DNA of 64,000 bases. Source: Coptis chinensis. Lineage: Eukaryota > Streptophyta > Magnoliopsida > Ranunculales > Ranunculaceae. The position numbers were made by a program, and so were the translations under genes. The stretch covers positions 44,737,001-44,801,000 of the forward strand of contig CM027378.1 in the NCBI GenBank assembly GCA_015680905.1. The letters are read 5' to 3'. The notes beneath the pieces are model-generated. The model did not search any database and was not told the DNA's origin. It saw only the letters and a program-made list of their open reading frames with translations. Position 1 is the stretch's first letter; each line of letters starts with the position of its first letter. Positions 24,986 through 37,836 of this stretch are shown here, piece by piece.

Positions 24986-26579
24986 GATGCCCCCTTTTTA
25001 TTCATGGGTTGTGAATCAAACCCTTAAGGAAAAAGGCCGGGTAAAAATGTATCGGCAAAATTTCGCATTACTTTAGTGCAAGGAACTGTAAATTCGGACC
25101 TGCCATGACCATGCCCCGAACCTTGTATATTAGGCCGAACCTTGTGAAAACCGGTCCTACCATGCCTTGTGATGATCCGGATTTGAACATTAAGAACTTG
25201 GTGAAATCCGGACATACAATGCCTTATGATGACCCGGACTTGAACTCCTGCAAGTGCAACTTGGAACCGAGCCTTGCGAAACTTGAATTGTTGAACATGA
25301 AACTCTTTTAGGTTCGGGCACGTTCATATTATATAACCCGTAAGTGTAACTCTTTTTAGGTCGGACATGTGACCGGAGTTTGTAACCTCTTTTTTTTTTT
25401 TTTTTTTTTTTCTCTTTTAGGTCGGACATGGACCCACGAACTTAGGCTCACATCCCATTTTCCCATAACCGAAATGTAACTTGTCAACCCGGGCTGGAAG
25501 TGAAACCGAAGCGGGCCTTGCGAAACTTGAATGGGCCTTGCGAATTAATTTGTTTAACAAATATAACAAAAGGATACCGCCGTGAACTTCTTCCTTCATC
25601 CTTTAAGTTTTGCCGGTAGCGAATTCTCACTAATTTTCTTCTTTGCCCCACTCAAATAATGGATGAATCAAATAATTTGAACATAACAAACTGAAGAAAC
25701 TCTACCAACAAGAGCGATCTGAGGCTCGCAAAGTCATTCTCAGTGGAAGATAGGTAACAAACTCAAAGTTAGTTCTGAACAAGCTAGGCAGTGCATCGGC
25801 ACATGAAGCAACAACTTGCAATAACTCAGAACCACACTCATTCATCCGGAGTTGGGAATACTTGAGCAGGAGATGTGAAGCCCACCAATCATCCGGAATT
25901 GAGTCATCTTGAAGAGAGAATAAAGGAGAATCTTTATACTTGTGGAAGGAGTCGTTTCCTTCTTTGAACTCTCTTTTCTCTTTCAACTAGAATTCGTTTC
26001 CTCATTTGAACTCCTTTTCTCTTTCTATTTGTATAGCTCTTTTATAGTTCGAACATTATATAAACCTCTGTGAGCCTCCATTACCACCTCAAATTTATAG
26101 TTAAACTTTTACGTGATAATTTCTCCATTAGCGGTGCCATACACAAGGTGTTGAACTGTACTTTCTTTGATTGATTGAGAGATTGAGTCCAAAGTGTGCT
26201 AAGGTTTGTGTAGAAGAACTTGAAGTTTTGGGTGTCAAGGTGTCAACGACCCGCGTTTTTTTCTGTCTAAAGTTTTACTTTCAATGTCTCACCCATCGGC
26301 CGGGTCCTTTAAATAGCAAAGGCGTTTTGGATTGATCTTGGGCAATGTCGTTTTCAGGTTCAATTGCTATAGCAGTTCAGGTTATAAAGCAATTACATTT
26401 GTTTCTCTTTCGACCGGCGCCGAAAACTAAAATCCCCACTTTTGATGGAATATTATCCCGTTCGGTGATATTTGGATTTGGAAAAGATCCGTAACACATT
26501 TGCAATTCCAAAAGAAATCAACATTGAATATCCATAGGCTGCCGACCTTGGAACCGATGAAAATCCCTTGATATTCCTT
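24986..26579. other. Non-coding part of the Tat element next to its 3' LTR
   Basis: No supported gene. Contains imperfect repeats built on CCGGAC...GAACTT...GCCTT (25084-25260), a T tract of about 23 at 25389-25411, and a block around 25700-26000 without a recognisable product. Confidence 0.5.
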
Positions 26580-29104
26580 GGGCTGCTGAAAGCTGAACTC
26601 CGAACTCTCCCTTGCCTTCGTTTATGGCGGATGCCCTTGAGTACTTCAAGTCTCGATCAACGAGTAATGCCTTGGTTTGTTCGCAATGTCACATACATGC
26701 ACATATTGGGGACGAAAAGCACAATATATTGGTGACTTGCGGAGTGATATCATACTTCTATAAACCGATGATCCTAAATATTGGAGGTGCACTCTTTACG
26801 CTAAACCGGGGAGTTGAATCGTCATATTATCGAAGGTAAAACAACGATGACTACCGCGTAAATATGCTATCCGTGTAACTAGCGGTGGTGAATGGGGTGA
26901 TGTCACCTTTGATAATAATCGAAAGAGGATCCGGTCCGGCTTTTCTTTGTCAAAAGGAGAGTGGATGTGGGACCCCCTCTCTAACTCTTGTGGAGCGAGA
27001 TCTTTGTGATAGCCCTTATTGCACTCCCAAACTCGAAGCGCCAAGGCGTCCATAGTTCAGACCCATTATTAATCTCGAGAGTATCGACTATGTCACCAAT
27101 GGAGTTGCAAGCTTTGGAGCCCGGAGTTGGGTATATGGGTGGGAACCCGAAACTGCTACAACCGTACCAGGGAGGCCTTTATGGCAAAGAAGGTCCTTGG
27201 TCTTATTTCCAAGTCAAATTCTATCATAAAAAAGGGAGCTCCGAGCAAATCAAATAAACCTCCTCCCGAGGTTGTCAGGTTTGCGAAGGTGAGTAAGCCG
27301 AAGGTGAGTAAGGCTATAAAAAAAAAACATACCGAACGAGGAATTGGGCAAGCTTCCAACGCTATCATTCTCGATGAAGATGAAAATCCCATTAGAACTG
27401 AAAGTCTAGAGTGCGGTCAATCCTCAGGAATCAAGAGTACAGTGGAAACACCGAACCTTCAACTTTCTATTTATGATACAAATAAGTCAAATATTGAAGT
27501 GGGTGGTGACACTATGGGGGTAGATAGTAATGTCGAGTTCCCTTTGACTGATATTGAAAATGTGGACTTCATGCAATCCGATCCGGAATTGATAATGAAC
27601 CTCGAAAATGTGGAACAAACCTACTCTACCAGTATTGTATCTGACAATAACCGTGTTCCATCCATTGAGTCGAATAAAAAGAAATCTCCTTCTCCAATTT
27701 CCCAAGATGAGGACATTCGCTTAAGGAAAAAGATTAAATCGACATCTTTGAACTCTAAACTTACTCCAAACCCATTTTTTCTAGTTCGAGAGTGCTTGGA
27801 TTACCGGAGAATCCCTTGATTTCTTGACCAAGATACGCTTTTAAGGACCACAGAGTTGCTTTGGGATTGGTTGAATCTATGAGGCTTCCCAAAAGAGAAA
27901 GCAAAACATAAAGAGTACTTTCATAGAACGGCGGGCTGGAGCGAATGTGTCGACATATGTTGAAGGTAACCATTTTGTACTTCAATTCCTTACATCGTTT
28001 CGGTTGTCTTTTTGTTTATATACACTAGCTCGATACATAAATTGTAATTCTTAAGCGCTGCAGGCTAGCATGGATCGTCCACAACTTATGCTCATTTGCG
28101 TAAGAATCGGGGATGAAGTGGATAAATTCACAAGAGAGAAAGGTAACTTGACGAAGCAACTCCTCATATCAACCAAAAGATTAAAAGATTAGAAGGTGAT
28201 TATGATATAAGCAAGAGGAAGAATGAAAGACTAGCCGATGAGATTGAGCAGGTCGAGCCGTTCGAGAGAGATCTTAGAAAGACGAGGAGAGAAGAACAAG
28301 AATCTTGAAAGAGACCTTGAATTCACCAAACTTGAGCATCAAGAAGTTCTTAAAGTAAAAACAACTTAGCCGAATGAGCTTCCCACTTTGCCGGCTGCCG
28401 TCGTGAGGCATGGCAAGCTGATCGAAACCGTTTGAATGGCGAGTTTGCAGCGTTGAAGAATCGAAGATGTATTATGAGGATAAAGCCACGGCTTTACAAA
28501 AGAAGCTGGACCCTTTAAAATCCGAGCTAACCGAAGTTAACAAAAGTGCCGCGTTAATGAGAACTAGAGTTGATAGGCTCTCGGTTGATAAATAGGGAGT
28601 TGGGAGAATCACTAAGCAAAGCTAACGCAGAGCTTGAGCTCTTGAGAGATCAACTTGCATCTCCTTCCAATTCCTTGCTTGCCCCAGTTCGATTCTCGAA
28701 GTTCATGAAAGGAGAAGTAAAGGAGGTGAGCGAATTCTACACCGAGCTAGTTGATGTGGTGAGTTCTGAAGCATACAAGAATGGTATCTCCACCGCTTGT
28801 CGCGTGCTTGACATTCTTGAACGAGTCACGACAAAGCGATATGGTGAGAAACTTCGATCAAGCTTGGGCATCCGGAACCCTCCCTCATGATGATGGCGTC
28901 CACGTATCCCGATCTTGAGATTGATGTTGACAAACTTCAAGAGAAGTTAGAGGATGATTTGGCCTCACAAAAGTATCAACAAGGTTCCGAGGGGGAAGGT
29001 TTGGAATTAGGGTTGAAGAAGACCATGATGCAGATGTGCATGCGGCGGAGGAATTGACCGATAACTTCGCTGTAGCTCTGAAGAAACCTGATTACGTCCG
29101 ATAA
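26580..29104 (+). pseudogene. Antisense ORF of the Tat element, degenerate
   Basis: Plus-strand coding traces, opposite to gag-pol: LEYFKSRS near 26635-26660, a 230-codon open stretch 27127-27819 (Lys/Ser-rich, basic), and coiled-coil-like heptads in 28070-28890 (for example ELELLRDQL near 28630). The arrangement of a globular N-terminus, a basic linker and a C-terminal coiled coil resembles plant-mobile-domain-like antisense ORFs known from Tat elements; this is from memory, not a search. Frameshifts and stops interrupt it throughout. The protein's role in the element's life cycle is unknown. The N-terminal assignment is weak; strand and position are clear. Confidence 0.45.
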
Positions 29105-29849
29105 GTAAATCCTTAAAATGCTATTAAGTTGCAATTTACTTATCTATTAGCAATTGACTTTTGATTAGCTATACTTGAGTATTTATTTTTGAGTGAAACT
29201 TTGCTAAATTTGATTCAAAATAATCAAGTATCGCGTGCAATCAAAGCGATGGAGTTCTCGACTAGCTAGGAAATGAAATTCCAAACTTGGACAAGTTTGA
29301 GCGTGGACTTCGGACTAGTTAGGAAGTAGAGTTTCGAGCGTGGAGTTCCCGACTAGCTAGGAAGTGGAGTTTGGAACTTGGACAAGTTCCAAGCGTGAAG
29401 TTCCAGGCTAGCTAGGAAGTGGTGTTCTTTTCTCCTTATTTGCATAAATATGTATACATAATTATATTTTATACAAATTCATATTCCGAATCTTAGAAAA
29501 ACAAGGTTTTGTAGGAAAATAGGGTTTGTCCCCGTGTCAATTCTGTAAAACCTTTAGTTTTGTTAAGAAATAAGACTTTGTAGGAGCGTAGGGGTGTGCC
29601 CTGTATTATTTCTGTAGAGTCATCTAATGCATAAAAGCGACACTTATAAGCATAAGGCATTAGAATTGCGCTTAGCTAGATAAAATCCAAGCTAAGTGTA
29701 AACTTTCTTAAGAACACACATGGAACAACATATGAGATCTTTCACTCATTATCCAAAGAAAGCTTTCTTAAGGTTCTGATACAAGTGTGGCCAACATATG
29801 GGATTTCGCACCCAACATCCAAAAAGTATCCCAACATAAAAATAATAAA
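29105..29849. repeat. Short tandem repeats in the Tat 3' region
   Basis: Around 29255-29425 a unit of about 55-70 bp (GACTAGCTAGGAAGTGGAGTT with GGACAAGTT) is repeated three to four times. A related pair built on TTTGTAGGA...GTGTGCCC / TTTGTCCCC lies at 29510-29620. No gene seen. Confidence 0.55.
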
Positions 29850-32800
29850 TTAAAAGAAACAACACTCTGAAAAGAGAAAGATAACTTTTATTAAAAATAC
29901 TTGCGGAAATTCGCAGTGTTCCATGGGTAACACTCTAACAAAGAGAAAGATAACTACTATTGAAAATACTTGCAAGTTTGCGATTATTCCAAGGTTTAAC
30001 AAAACTTCACCATCCATGGATTTAAGATAGTAACTACCATTGCCAACTATCCTATCAACGACATACGGACCTTCCCAATTAGCTCCTAACTTCTTAGGTG
30101 CGGGGTCCATACGGAGGACCAAATCCCCTTCCTTGAAAGATCGAGGTCGTACTCTTTTATCAAAAGACCTTTTTTTTGAGTGCTGATAAGATGCGATCGT
30201 AAAGGCTTCTGATTCTCTTTTTCATCCAACAAGTCCAATTCCGACAAAGAATTTCCTCATTGTCGAGGGTGAGTACTAAATCGACATCTAGGTAGTGACC
30301 CTCATCTCGATTAGGAAGGACGACGGTACCATAAGTGAGAGTGAAAGGTGATTCTCGGTCGAGCGTCGAGGAGTTGTTCGGTAGGCCCAAAGTACTTTAG
30401 GCAACTCCTTAACCCATAATCCGCTTCTCTCCACGAGTTTCCATTTTAAATTATCCAAAATAAGCGGTTAGAGGCTTGGCGACCGTTACCTTGAGGATAT
30501 CGGGAGAAGATTAAAGTTGCACAATGCCCCAATCTCGGCAAAAGCGTGTGTTTTGGTGCCCCGAAATTGTGTCCCATTATCGAGAAAAGAATGACTTTAG
30601 GTAATCCGAACACGCAAATGATATTGTTCGGATGAACCGTGACATCAACCTCCACGATATTAAGCTAAAGGGCGCCTCTATCCACTTAGTAAAATAATCA
30701 TTTGCAACTAAAAGGAACTTCATGTTACGGGGAGATATAGGTAGAGGACCAACAATGTCCATTCCCCATTGAGTGAATGGCCACGGAGATGCCGAGGATG
30801 GAGTTCTTCGGCTGGAACATGGATGTAGTTAGCATGTCTTTGGCAAGCATCACACTTCGGACATAAGCGTCCGCATCTTTAAGCATATAAGGCAAAAAAG
30901 TACCCCTGCCGGAGTATCTTGAGTACCAAAGATCTGCCCCAAACATGATTTCCACATTAAGCCGAAAGTGTATCTCTTCAAGTAAAGTATGAGCCTCGGC
31001 ATGAGTAACACATCGCAGGTGAGGTCCTAAGTAAGACTTCTTATACAAGTTCTCACCAACAAGTAAATAACGCCCCACTTTGGCTAACAACTACTCGGTT
31101 ACGTCTTTCTCTGCGAAGAGTGCCATCTAAAAGATAAGAACGATCTGGATCCATCCAGTCCCCATTTGGAGCTCGCAAAATTGGAGCCACAAGACAAACT
31201 AATTCTTTTTCAATACTAGGTGCTGACTGATATTCGACGGGAATGGAACGAGCTTCAATATCCCCAAGCAAAGAAGCTAAGTAGGCAAGTGAATCGGCAT
31301 GCCCGTTGTCCAGTCTAGGCAAATTAATGAAATTTAGATCTTCAAAATGAGAAGTAAGAGATCTAACCAACTCCAAGTATTGAGCCATACGAGGGTCTCG
31401 AGCTTCGTAACCACCCTCAATCTGTTGCACAACTAATTGAGAGTCGCTGAATACTGTGAGATGTCGTACTCCTAAGTTTAATGTCATAGACAAGCCCGCT
31501 AGCATAGCCGTTACTTTCGGTTTAGTTGTTAGATGCCTTGAACCCCAAATGCGATTTTTTCTAACTTAGTGTTATCGGAGTCAAGAGTCGCGCACCAATA
31601 CGCTCCTTGGTCATTGGAAGATCCATCTACGAACAACTTCCAACCTGGGATATGACTCCAAGGTCGAACCTGACTATGAGGAAATGAGTTAGGTTCGTCT
31701 AACTCCATAAAAGCAGGAGGTGACTTTTCCGAATCTCCTACCGTTGACGAGGCTGAGGTATCTAGAGAAAAATTGATCAAGAACTCAGCCAAAGCTTGCC
31801 CCTTCTCAGAAATTCTCGGCACATAAATAATGTCAAATTCCCCTAATTGAATGGACCATTTCAAGAGGCGTCCGATACTATCCGGTCTTGCCAAGACCGA
31901 CTTCAAAGGATACTCGGTGATGACTCGATGGTGTGTGCTTGGAAGTATGGTCGTAGCTTCTCAAAGAAACAAAGATTAGAGCTAGAGCTATTCTCTCAAT
32001 CTTCGGATATCGTGTTTTCGGCATCCGGAGGGCTCTACTAACAAAGTAGACGGGCTTTTCGATATTCCTCTCATCAATTAAGTAGTAATACAAATACCGA
32101 TGCCATGCTCGGAAGAGGCTAAGTATAACCCTAAAAGCGTTTCCTTGCCGGGGTAGTGAGCACGGGGGGGGGAGGACAAATAATTTTTAAGTCCTTAAAA
32201 GCCATCTTACATTTGGTCGGTCCAATCAAAGCGTATATTCTTCCTTAGTAACTTGTGCGTAACCCGACACTTATCCGAACTTCTACTAATGAACTGTTAA
32301 GTGCGCAAAGGCGCCACCAACCAACCATTGTACCTCTTTCGGAGACCTTTGGAAGGCATATCAAGAATAGCTTTGATCTGGTCGGGCTAGCTTCAATTCC
32401 ACGTTTGGTAACCCGGATGTCCTAAGAATTTCGGAGGTAACACCGAAGGTACATTTAGTGGGTTAAGTTTCATCCGATACTTCCTCGGGATCTCGGAAAA
32501 GCGACGAAGGTGTACAAGATGATCGGACTTACGTTTACTTTTGATCGAGGTCGTCAACATAGACCGACAAAATCACCGATATGATCTTTGAACATCGTTG
32601 TGACCAAAGCGTTGGTATGTTGCCCTGCATTTTTAAACCAAAAGGCATAACCCGATAACAATATGTTCCCGTGCAGTGATGATGAAGGTAGTATGCTCTT
32701 GATCGGGGAGGGTACATGAGTATCCGGTTGTAACCGAAAAGCCGTCCACGAAAGAAAAGATCTCATGTCCTGCGGTGGCATCGACCAATGTGTCAATACG

Positions 32801-34960
32801 AGGAAGAGGAAAACAATCCTTCTTACGGTGCTTGTTCACATCCCGTATAATCGACACCGTTAGCCGTTCCCATTCTTTTTCTTGACGGCTACAACGCGTT
32901 AGAGATCAAGTAGGGTATGTGATCTTTTCGTATGTACTTTGCCTTAAGCAATTTATCCACCTCTTTGTCGATAGCCTCGAGACGTTCGGGACCCATCTTT
33001 ACGAGTTTACGCTTAAGCGGCATGACGCTCGGATACAAATTGAGTTTATGGCGGCGATGGAGGATCAATTCAGGCATATCCTCATAACTCCAAGCAAATA
33101 CATCTCGAATTCTTGTAAGAAATTTATCAACTCTTCTCTAGTCTTGGGTCCAACATGGTGCCAATTGAGACTTCGTTGAGGTTCGAACCATCTCCTATGT
33201 CGACCGTCAACTGGTTCTAATGTTGGGGAGTCCTCCTCTCATCCGCCCTATAGAATCTAATGGAATTATATCCAAAGGTCCCAACACTATGTCTTGAGAG
33301 GGAGACTCGCTCTGTAATTGCTATTTGGCAGTGCACGAACACGCCCCGATGTTATTGGGCAGTTCTCGAACCATTTTTTAGAAGAGCTGCATAGCATCGC
33401 TTGGAAGCTTGTTGATCTCCTTTGATCACCACGATATTGCCTTGGTGAGGGAACTTCAAGGTTTGGTGATAAGTACTTGGAACCGCTTTCTGCCGATGAA
33501 GCCAACTCCTACCAAGAATAGCATTATATTGCGTAACTCCCGACAATCGTGAAGTTGACATTTAGAGCGGCGTCGGCAGCTTTTTGATCAATTCAATCTC
33601 TCCTCTTGCATCGGCCATGTCACCATTAAATCCATACAAAGAAGATTTCACGGGGCCGAAGTTCCGTTTCTAGAATCGGCATTTGTTTGAAAGCATGATA
33701 GTAAAGTATATATCGTAGAACTCGTGGTCGATGAGGATCCTATGCATATCACACCCAAAGAACTTCTAAGGACAGAACCAACGATCCGAAAGTGTGGAAA
33801 GAAAACCCCTTTTGCGTCGTCATCGGTGAAAACAACCGCTGAGTTAGATTCCTTGGTCGGTTGCAACTGAATTTCGCGAATGAAATTGATGGATAGCACC
33901 TTAAACTTCGTGAATGCTGCCACGGTAGCCGTTACCGCATGAGTGCCGAAGTCCGTCAATCTTGAAGCAAAATACCGGCACAAATAATGATCTTTCGTAG
34001 AAAGACCCACCATTGCTTGACGATAACCGAGCACGAGAGACTGGATCTCCTTTGCCATTAAATTTAGAGAACCCGGTGGTTTATAATCATGGGGATGTAT
34101 CCACTCATAACATGTCGTGAAAAGGAGTTCCAATGTCACCCTCGATTCTTGACCGAACAACTGACTCATCCATCTTGGTTGGTTTAGAACCTCGTAGTTC
34201 CTCTAGTATTTGCGCCTTGAGTTGTGCAAGAGTAGTCGGTTCATGAATTTGAGTTCTCTCGTTGTTGTACCTCAGACCTAGACTCACATAGTTCTCATCT
34301 TGATGATAACGTGGTTCCGGTTCTCGAGATCGAGTGGAGGAGTTTGCAAAACTGGATTAGGGAACTGAGGGATTCCGAGGCAATGAAGGTTCCCTTGAAA
34401 CTGAAAGTCTTCTTCGTGCCGAGGTTGACCTCAATAGTTGTGGAGTCCGGGCAAACACATTCGGACGTCCATCCCTCGTACCTTGAGAACTTGAATACCA
34501 AGAGAAGTCAGTTCCGTGTGAGCTCGAGTGTTGGGTGGGATCCAATTCTGGATTATAATCCGAATCTGGTTGGTCGCTATGATACCCAGTGAAGTAAGGT
34601 ATATAAGGTGTAGGGGCGTAACCCTCACCGGTCGAGACTTCGGTGGACGGAACTACCCCGGCGTTTCCATCGAGAGGGCAACACTCTTGGAGGTGAGCGA
34701 CCCTCCTGCGTGCGGTAGTAGTCTTGTAAGAAACGCAAACGAGCCTCCTGTCGACCACGTTCGGCCATCACAGCATCCATGATGGCTTGGTTGGTTATGG
34801 CAGATTGGGGAGTATCGTTGTTAGGCTCATTTTCTTCACGACCCTGTCCAAAACGACGATCTCCTTTACGTTCAGATTGTATTTGAGAAGTAACATGTGG
34901 GTTATTGATCTCGTTATTCCCCTCGTTACTCTGATTCGCATTGGCTCTTGTAGTAACCAT
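29850..34960 (-). pseudogene. Tat gag-pol, degenerate, with dual RNase H
   Basis: Minus strand from an ATG at 34960. Gag N-terminus 34960-34290 (two frames); protease-like sequence about 33840-33560; RT start (PERLEAIDKEVDKLL, about 33000-32950) and core PLPRIDTLVDATAGHE near 32805; RT palm with PFGLK near 32640. The RNase H region follows, with a second, archaeal-type RNase H (LFVDGSSNDQGA near 31630, then FSDSQLVVQQIEGG near 31440). Integrase comes next: zinc region 31090-30900, MDIVGPLPISPRNMKF at 30762, and GPYVV near 30060. At least a dozen frame breaks, and much of gag is missing. Protease, RT, RNase H, integrase is the Ty3 order; dual RNase H points to Tat. Confidence 0.88.
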
Positions 34961-35113
34961 GATTTTGAATCAAAGTGAAGAAAATATATATATATTTTTT
35001 AAAGAACAACCAACCCAAAAAAAAAAAATGGTGGGTAGGAAAACCTAGAACTGAAAAAATTTCGACCAAGAAATCAAATCAATTCTTTATAGTTTCCCAC
35101 AGACGGCGCCAAT

Positions 35114-35837
35114 TGTGTGATGATTTTTCCTAATCAAGAAACACAAATATTTTGTTGATGATCAAAGAACAACTAGAAGTATTGAATCAATAAGAAGAAG
35201 AGATTTAGAAGATGATGAGTTGAACCACGTTCTTTAATGGCTGCCCTCATTATCTGTGTCTAGGAATCAAACTCAAAGCGTAGTTCAACTATTCTATTTA
35301 TAAGAATAGATGAGGTTTCCCAATTAGTGTTTAACTAGAAGCCTCTCTTGTTAAGTATCATCTTGATGAATAGATGAGGTTTCCCAATTAGTGTTTAACT
35401 AGGAGACCGTCTCTTGTTAAGTCTCATCTTGACTCTTCTAGAAGCCCCATGTTTCCCAAGTCAAATAGGTCTCCTTTATTGACTTAAACAATGAAAAAAC
35501 ATGTTTTAGGTTGGATTGGGAGTTGGAGTTTCAAACTTAGTAGTTCGATTTGGTGTTCCTAGTCAGGAGTTGGTTCTCCGAGCCTACAACTCGAACTAGA
35601 TCCGAACCTCCAGTTCTCTGAGCCTACTACTCCAACCGGTTCCGAACCTCCAGTTCTCCGAGCCTATTCCAACCAATTCCGAACCTCCTCTTCTTATTTC
35701 ACTTCCGAACCTAGGAAGTAAGAGGATTTGGACTTGAAGTGTGTTCTGGTACTTTCTACCCACACCAAGACCATATCCGAGCCTTACGAAGATGCTACCA
35801 CGTGTTACATATCTATTTGCTAAAATATGCACACACA
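35114..35837 (-). repeat. 5' LTR of the Tat element
   Basis: 724 bp, starting TGTGTGATGATT and ending GCACACACA on the plus strand. It is followed by the TSD AGCGA at 35838-35842. The minus-strand primer-binding site abuts at 35113. Confidence 0.92.
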
Positions 35838-35868
35838 AGCGATATCTATGCTCCAGCTTAAAGGGGGG

Positions 35869-36070
35869 TGTTGAAGTATGTAGAGTCTCACACATTCTAT
35901 AAGTGTGAGACCGTATCTTATTTAGTAGTTTCCATTTCGGTGAAACCTATCACCTAGTATAAATATATGAATTGTAGGTTAGAGTAAATATACTCTAAAC
36001 CCTACCTTCTTCTTGTGCCTCCATCCTTTCTTCTTCTTCTTCTCCACTCCATCTCTTTAACCTAACTAGC
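35869..36070 (+). repeat. 3' LTR of the Copia element (truncated end)
   Basis: Matches 19429-19635 closely, with a small extra segment (ACACATTCT). After CTAACTAGC it diverges, so the last ~35 bp of the LTR are missing. Confidence 0.85.
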
Positions 36071-37836
36071 AAATACTAAGGTTACTCCTATAGTATTTGC
36101 CATAAATTGGCTCTCGGCTTGGTTCATGCCTCCTACAAAAGGTGTGGCTGTCGTATTATTAAGCCTCAAGCTTGTTGCTTAGCTTGTGTAAACCTGTAGG
36201 CCAGTTCACCATTTAGACTGCATATTAGGTCTTTAGAACTAACAAGTCCAAACTTTAGTGGAGTAACAACTTTTGGAAGAGCCAATGTGTTCCTGAGCAA
36301 GCTACTATACTACCACCAGGATGGCTGTCCAACAAATTCTGCCCATTAAAATCTTCAATTGTGTGCTTTGTAACTCCAGTTTGAAGAAATGAGTGGACTT
36401 AATCAATGACGAGAAGTATCAGTGTCCCGGCACATTAGAAGAAGGTTCTCCAAATATCCTGGCAGCTTTCAAGATAATTCTCCTAATAAGCAGAGAGGAA
36501 TTAATGTTGAGTGCTCTGCCATTTGTGGCTTCAATATACATTGGGACGATAGTACAACTTCTCCTTTTCCATTGAGAGTCGGTGCAAGTCTAGTAAGTTT
36601 ATCTGTTAGGAATCATACTTCTGTATGTCACTTAAATCATTGAAGTGTTCTATTATTTATTTATTTTATTATTTTATTTTATTTATTTATTATTAATGGC
36701 TGGATTTGGAAATGAGACTTACATTCATTATCATTTGTTCCATCTATGCTAATTGGATTCAACACAAAATGTTTAGGGAAGGATGACCCTTATACATGGA
36801 TCTGGAAATATCGTTTACATTGTAAAACTGAATATCCTCAAGGAACCATCGTAAAGAAACTTCTTAATGCTGTATATCCCACAAAGAAGCTCTTATACGG
36901 TTTGGTAATCTGATTTGCACAGTTTGCACTACAGAGTATTGACTTCTTTTCTTTTCGTTCAATTGTGCTTTTCGCTAAAAGAACTTGATAGAATAGATTA
37001 CAAGTTTTAGGACTACAAGCAACCTGTATGATCAGGTTTGAGTCCCAAATGGTGGCACTAATGTCTAATGGTGATCCAGAGTAATTGAGTAACTAATGCT
37101 TTCTGAAAATGGTCAAGGAGCTGTTGAGCTAATATGATCAGCTCATGAAGGTTTGGCTAGTTCATTGATCCTTCAACACTGCAGAATATGCTCAAAGGAT
37201 TGTTCTGGACTGTGACTAATATATTTATACAGCACGCAATCATCTCGCAACAACGAAATCAGGGGAAAGCACCTGCAGAAACGTGCCTACACACATACAT
37301 ATATAGAGCGAGGGTAAAGGGTGTATACCAGGGAACTGAATCAACTGAAGACTCTTCCAGTGATACTTTGCAGCCGAGGGATGGTGAATATTAGCATAAA
37401 AGTCTGAGCGGTGTCGAGGGTGAGGAGCATAATGGAGAGAAGTCTAAGAGAGTGGACCATACACAACCAAAATAGATGCGCAGAAAGCTTTCCGATTGTA
37501 TGTGGCATTTATCACTGTAGTTCTTATTAAAGGACCTTTCACTGTAGTTCTTATCACCGTGGCATTTATCATTGTATGTGCAACATGAGGCCCATATCCC
37601 TCCGACCCTCCGTAATGTCAGAAATGAATTTTCCACAGTTCAATAAAAAACAAAAAAAAAAAAAATCTAATAATCTCTTTCTCGAACAATTTGAATGTTT
37701 TCTGATGCTGATTAGAGAACCCATAAGTTTACTATAGATGTGCCTAAAGCAATCTGGATAACACCGTTCGTAGCAATATTAGAGACGGGAGTTCAATTCT
37801 CGTGTGCTAAAAGTCTATGTCTATTTACTTAGTTCT
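36071..37836. other. Unassigned sequence between Copia and the inverted-repeat element
   Basis: Single-copy-looking DNA with short ORFs. A plus-strand frame at 36422-36643 (73 codons) and traces near 36780-36900 are the longest, and I recognise no family in them. A (TTTA)n-like run lies at 36650-36690. It may contain the right flank of the LINE relic or a decayed host gene; I cannot tell which. Confidence 0.3.

Larger units (their letters stand above)
24260..35837 (-). mobile_element. Tat-lineage Ty3 retrotransposon nested in the Copia element
   Basis: Minus orientation. LTRs are at 35114-35837 (5') and 24260-24985 (3'), both bounded by TGTGTG and CACACA, with a perfect TSD AGCGA (24255-24259 and 35838-35842) that joins the two Copia halves. 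The primer-binding site on the minus strand is TTGGCGCCGTCTGTGGGA, next to 35113. A polypurine-like AAAAAGGGGGCATC (minus) precedes the 3' LTR. A second RNase H domain, and an antisense ORF region between integrase and the 3' LTR, are hallmarks of the Tat lineage. The total is 11,578 bp, heavily frameshifted. Confidence 0.9.
19429..36070 (+). mobile_element. Ty1/Copia retrotransposon, split by a Tat element
   Basis: 5' LTR at 19429-19664, primer-binding site TGGTATCGGAGCC at 19665, gag-pol 19965-about 24259, polypurine tract AAAGGGGGG at 35860-35868, and 3' LTR from 35869. The coding end (NKLGMSD) stops at the Tat insertion and resumes on its right as the expected IYAPA sequence, so the two halves are one element. 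Without the insert it is about 5 kb. The 3' LTR lacks the last ~35 bp of the 5' LTR, so its outer TSD is unresolved. It inserted next to or within a LINE relic. Confidence 0.9.

Noticed and set aside
19424-36090. AAGGTT as target duplication of the Copia element
   Set aside because: The left copy is not directly adjacent to the LTR start TG and the 3' LTR end is missing, so the match may be chance.
36393-37394. Small host genes at 36393-36643 and 37188-37394
   Set aside because: Short frames without recognisable domains, splice context or conservation evidence; left as unassigned.
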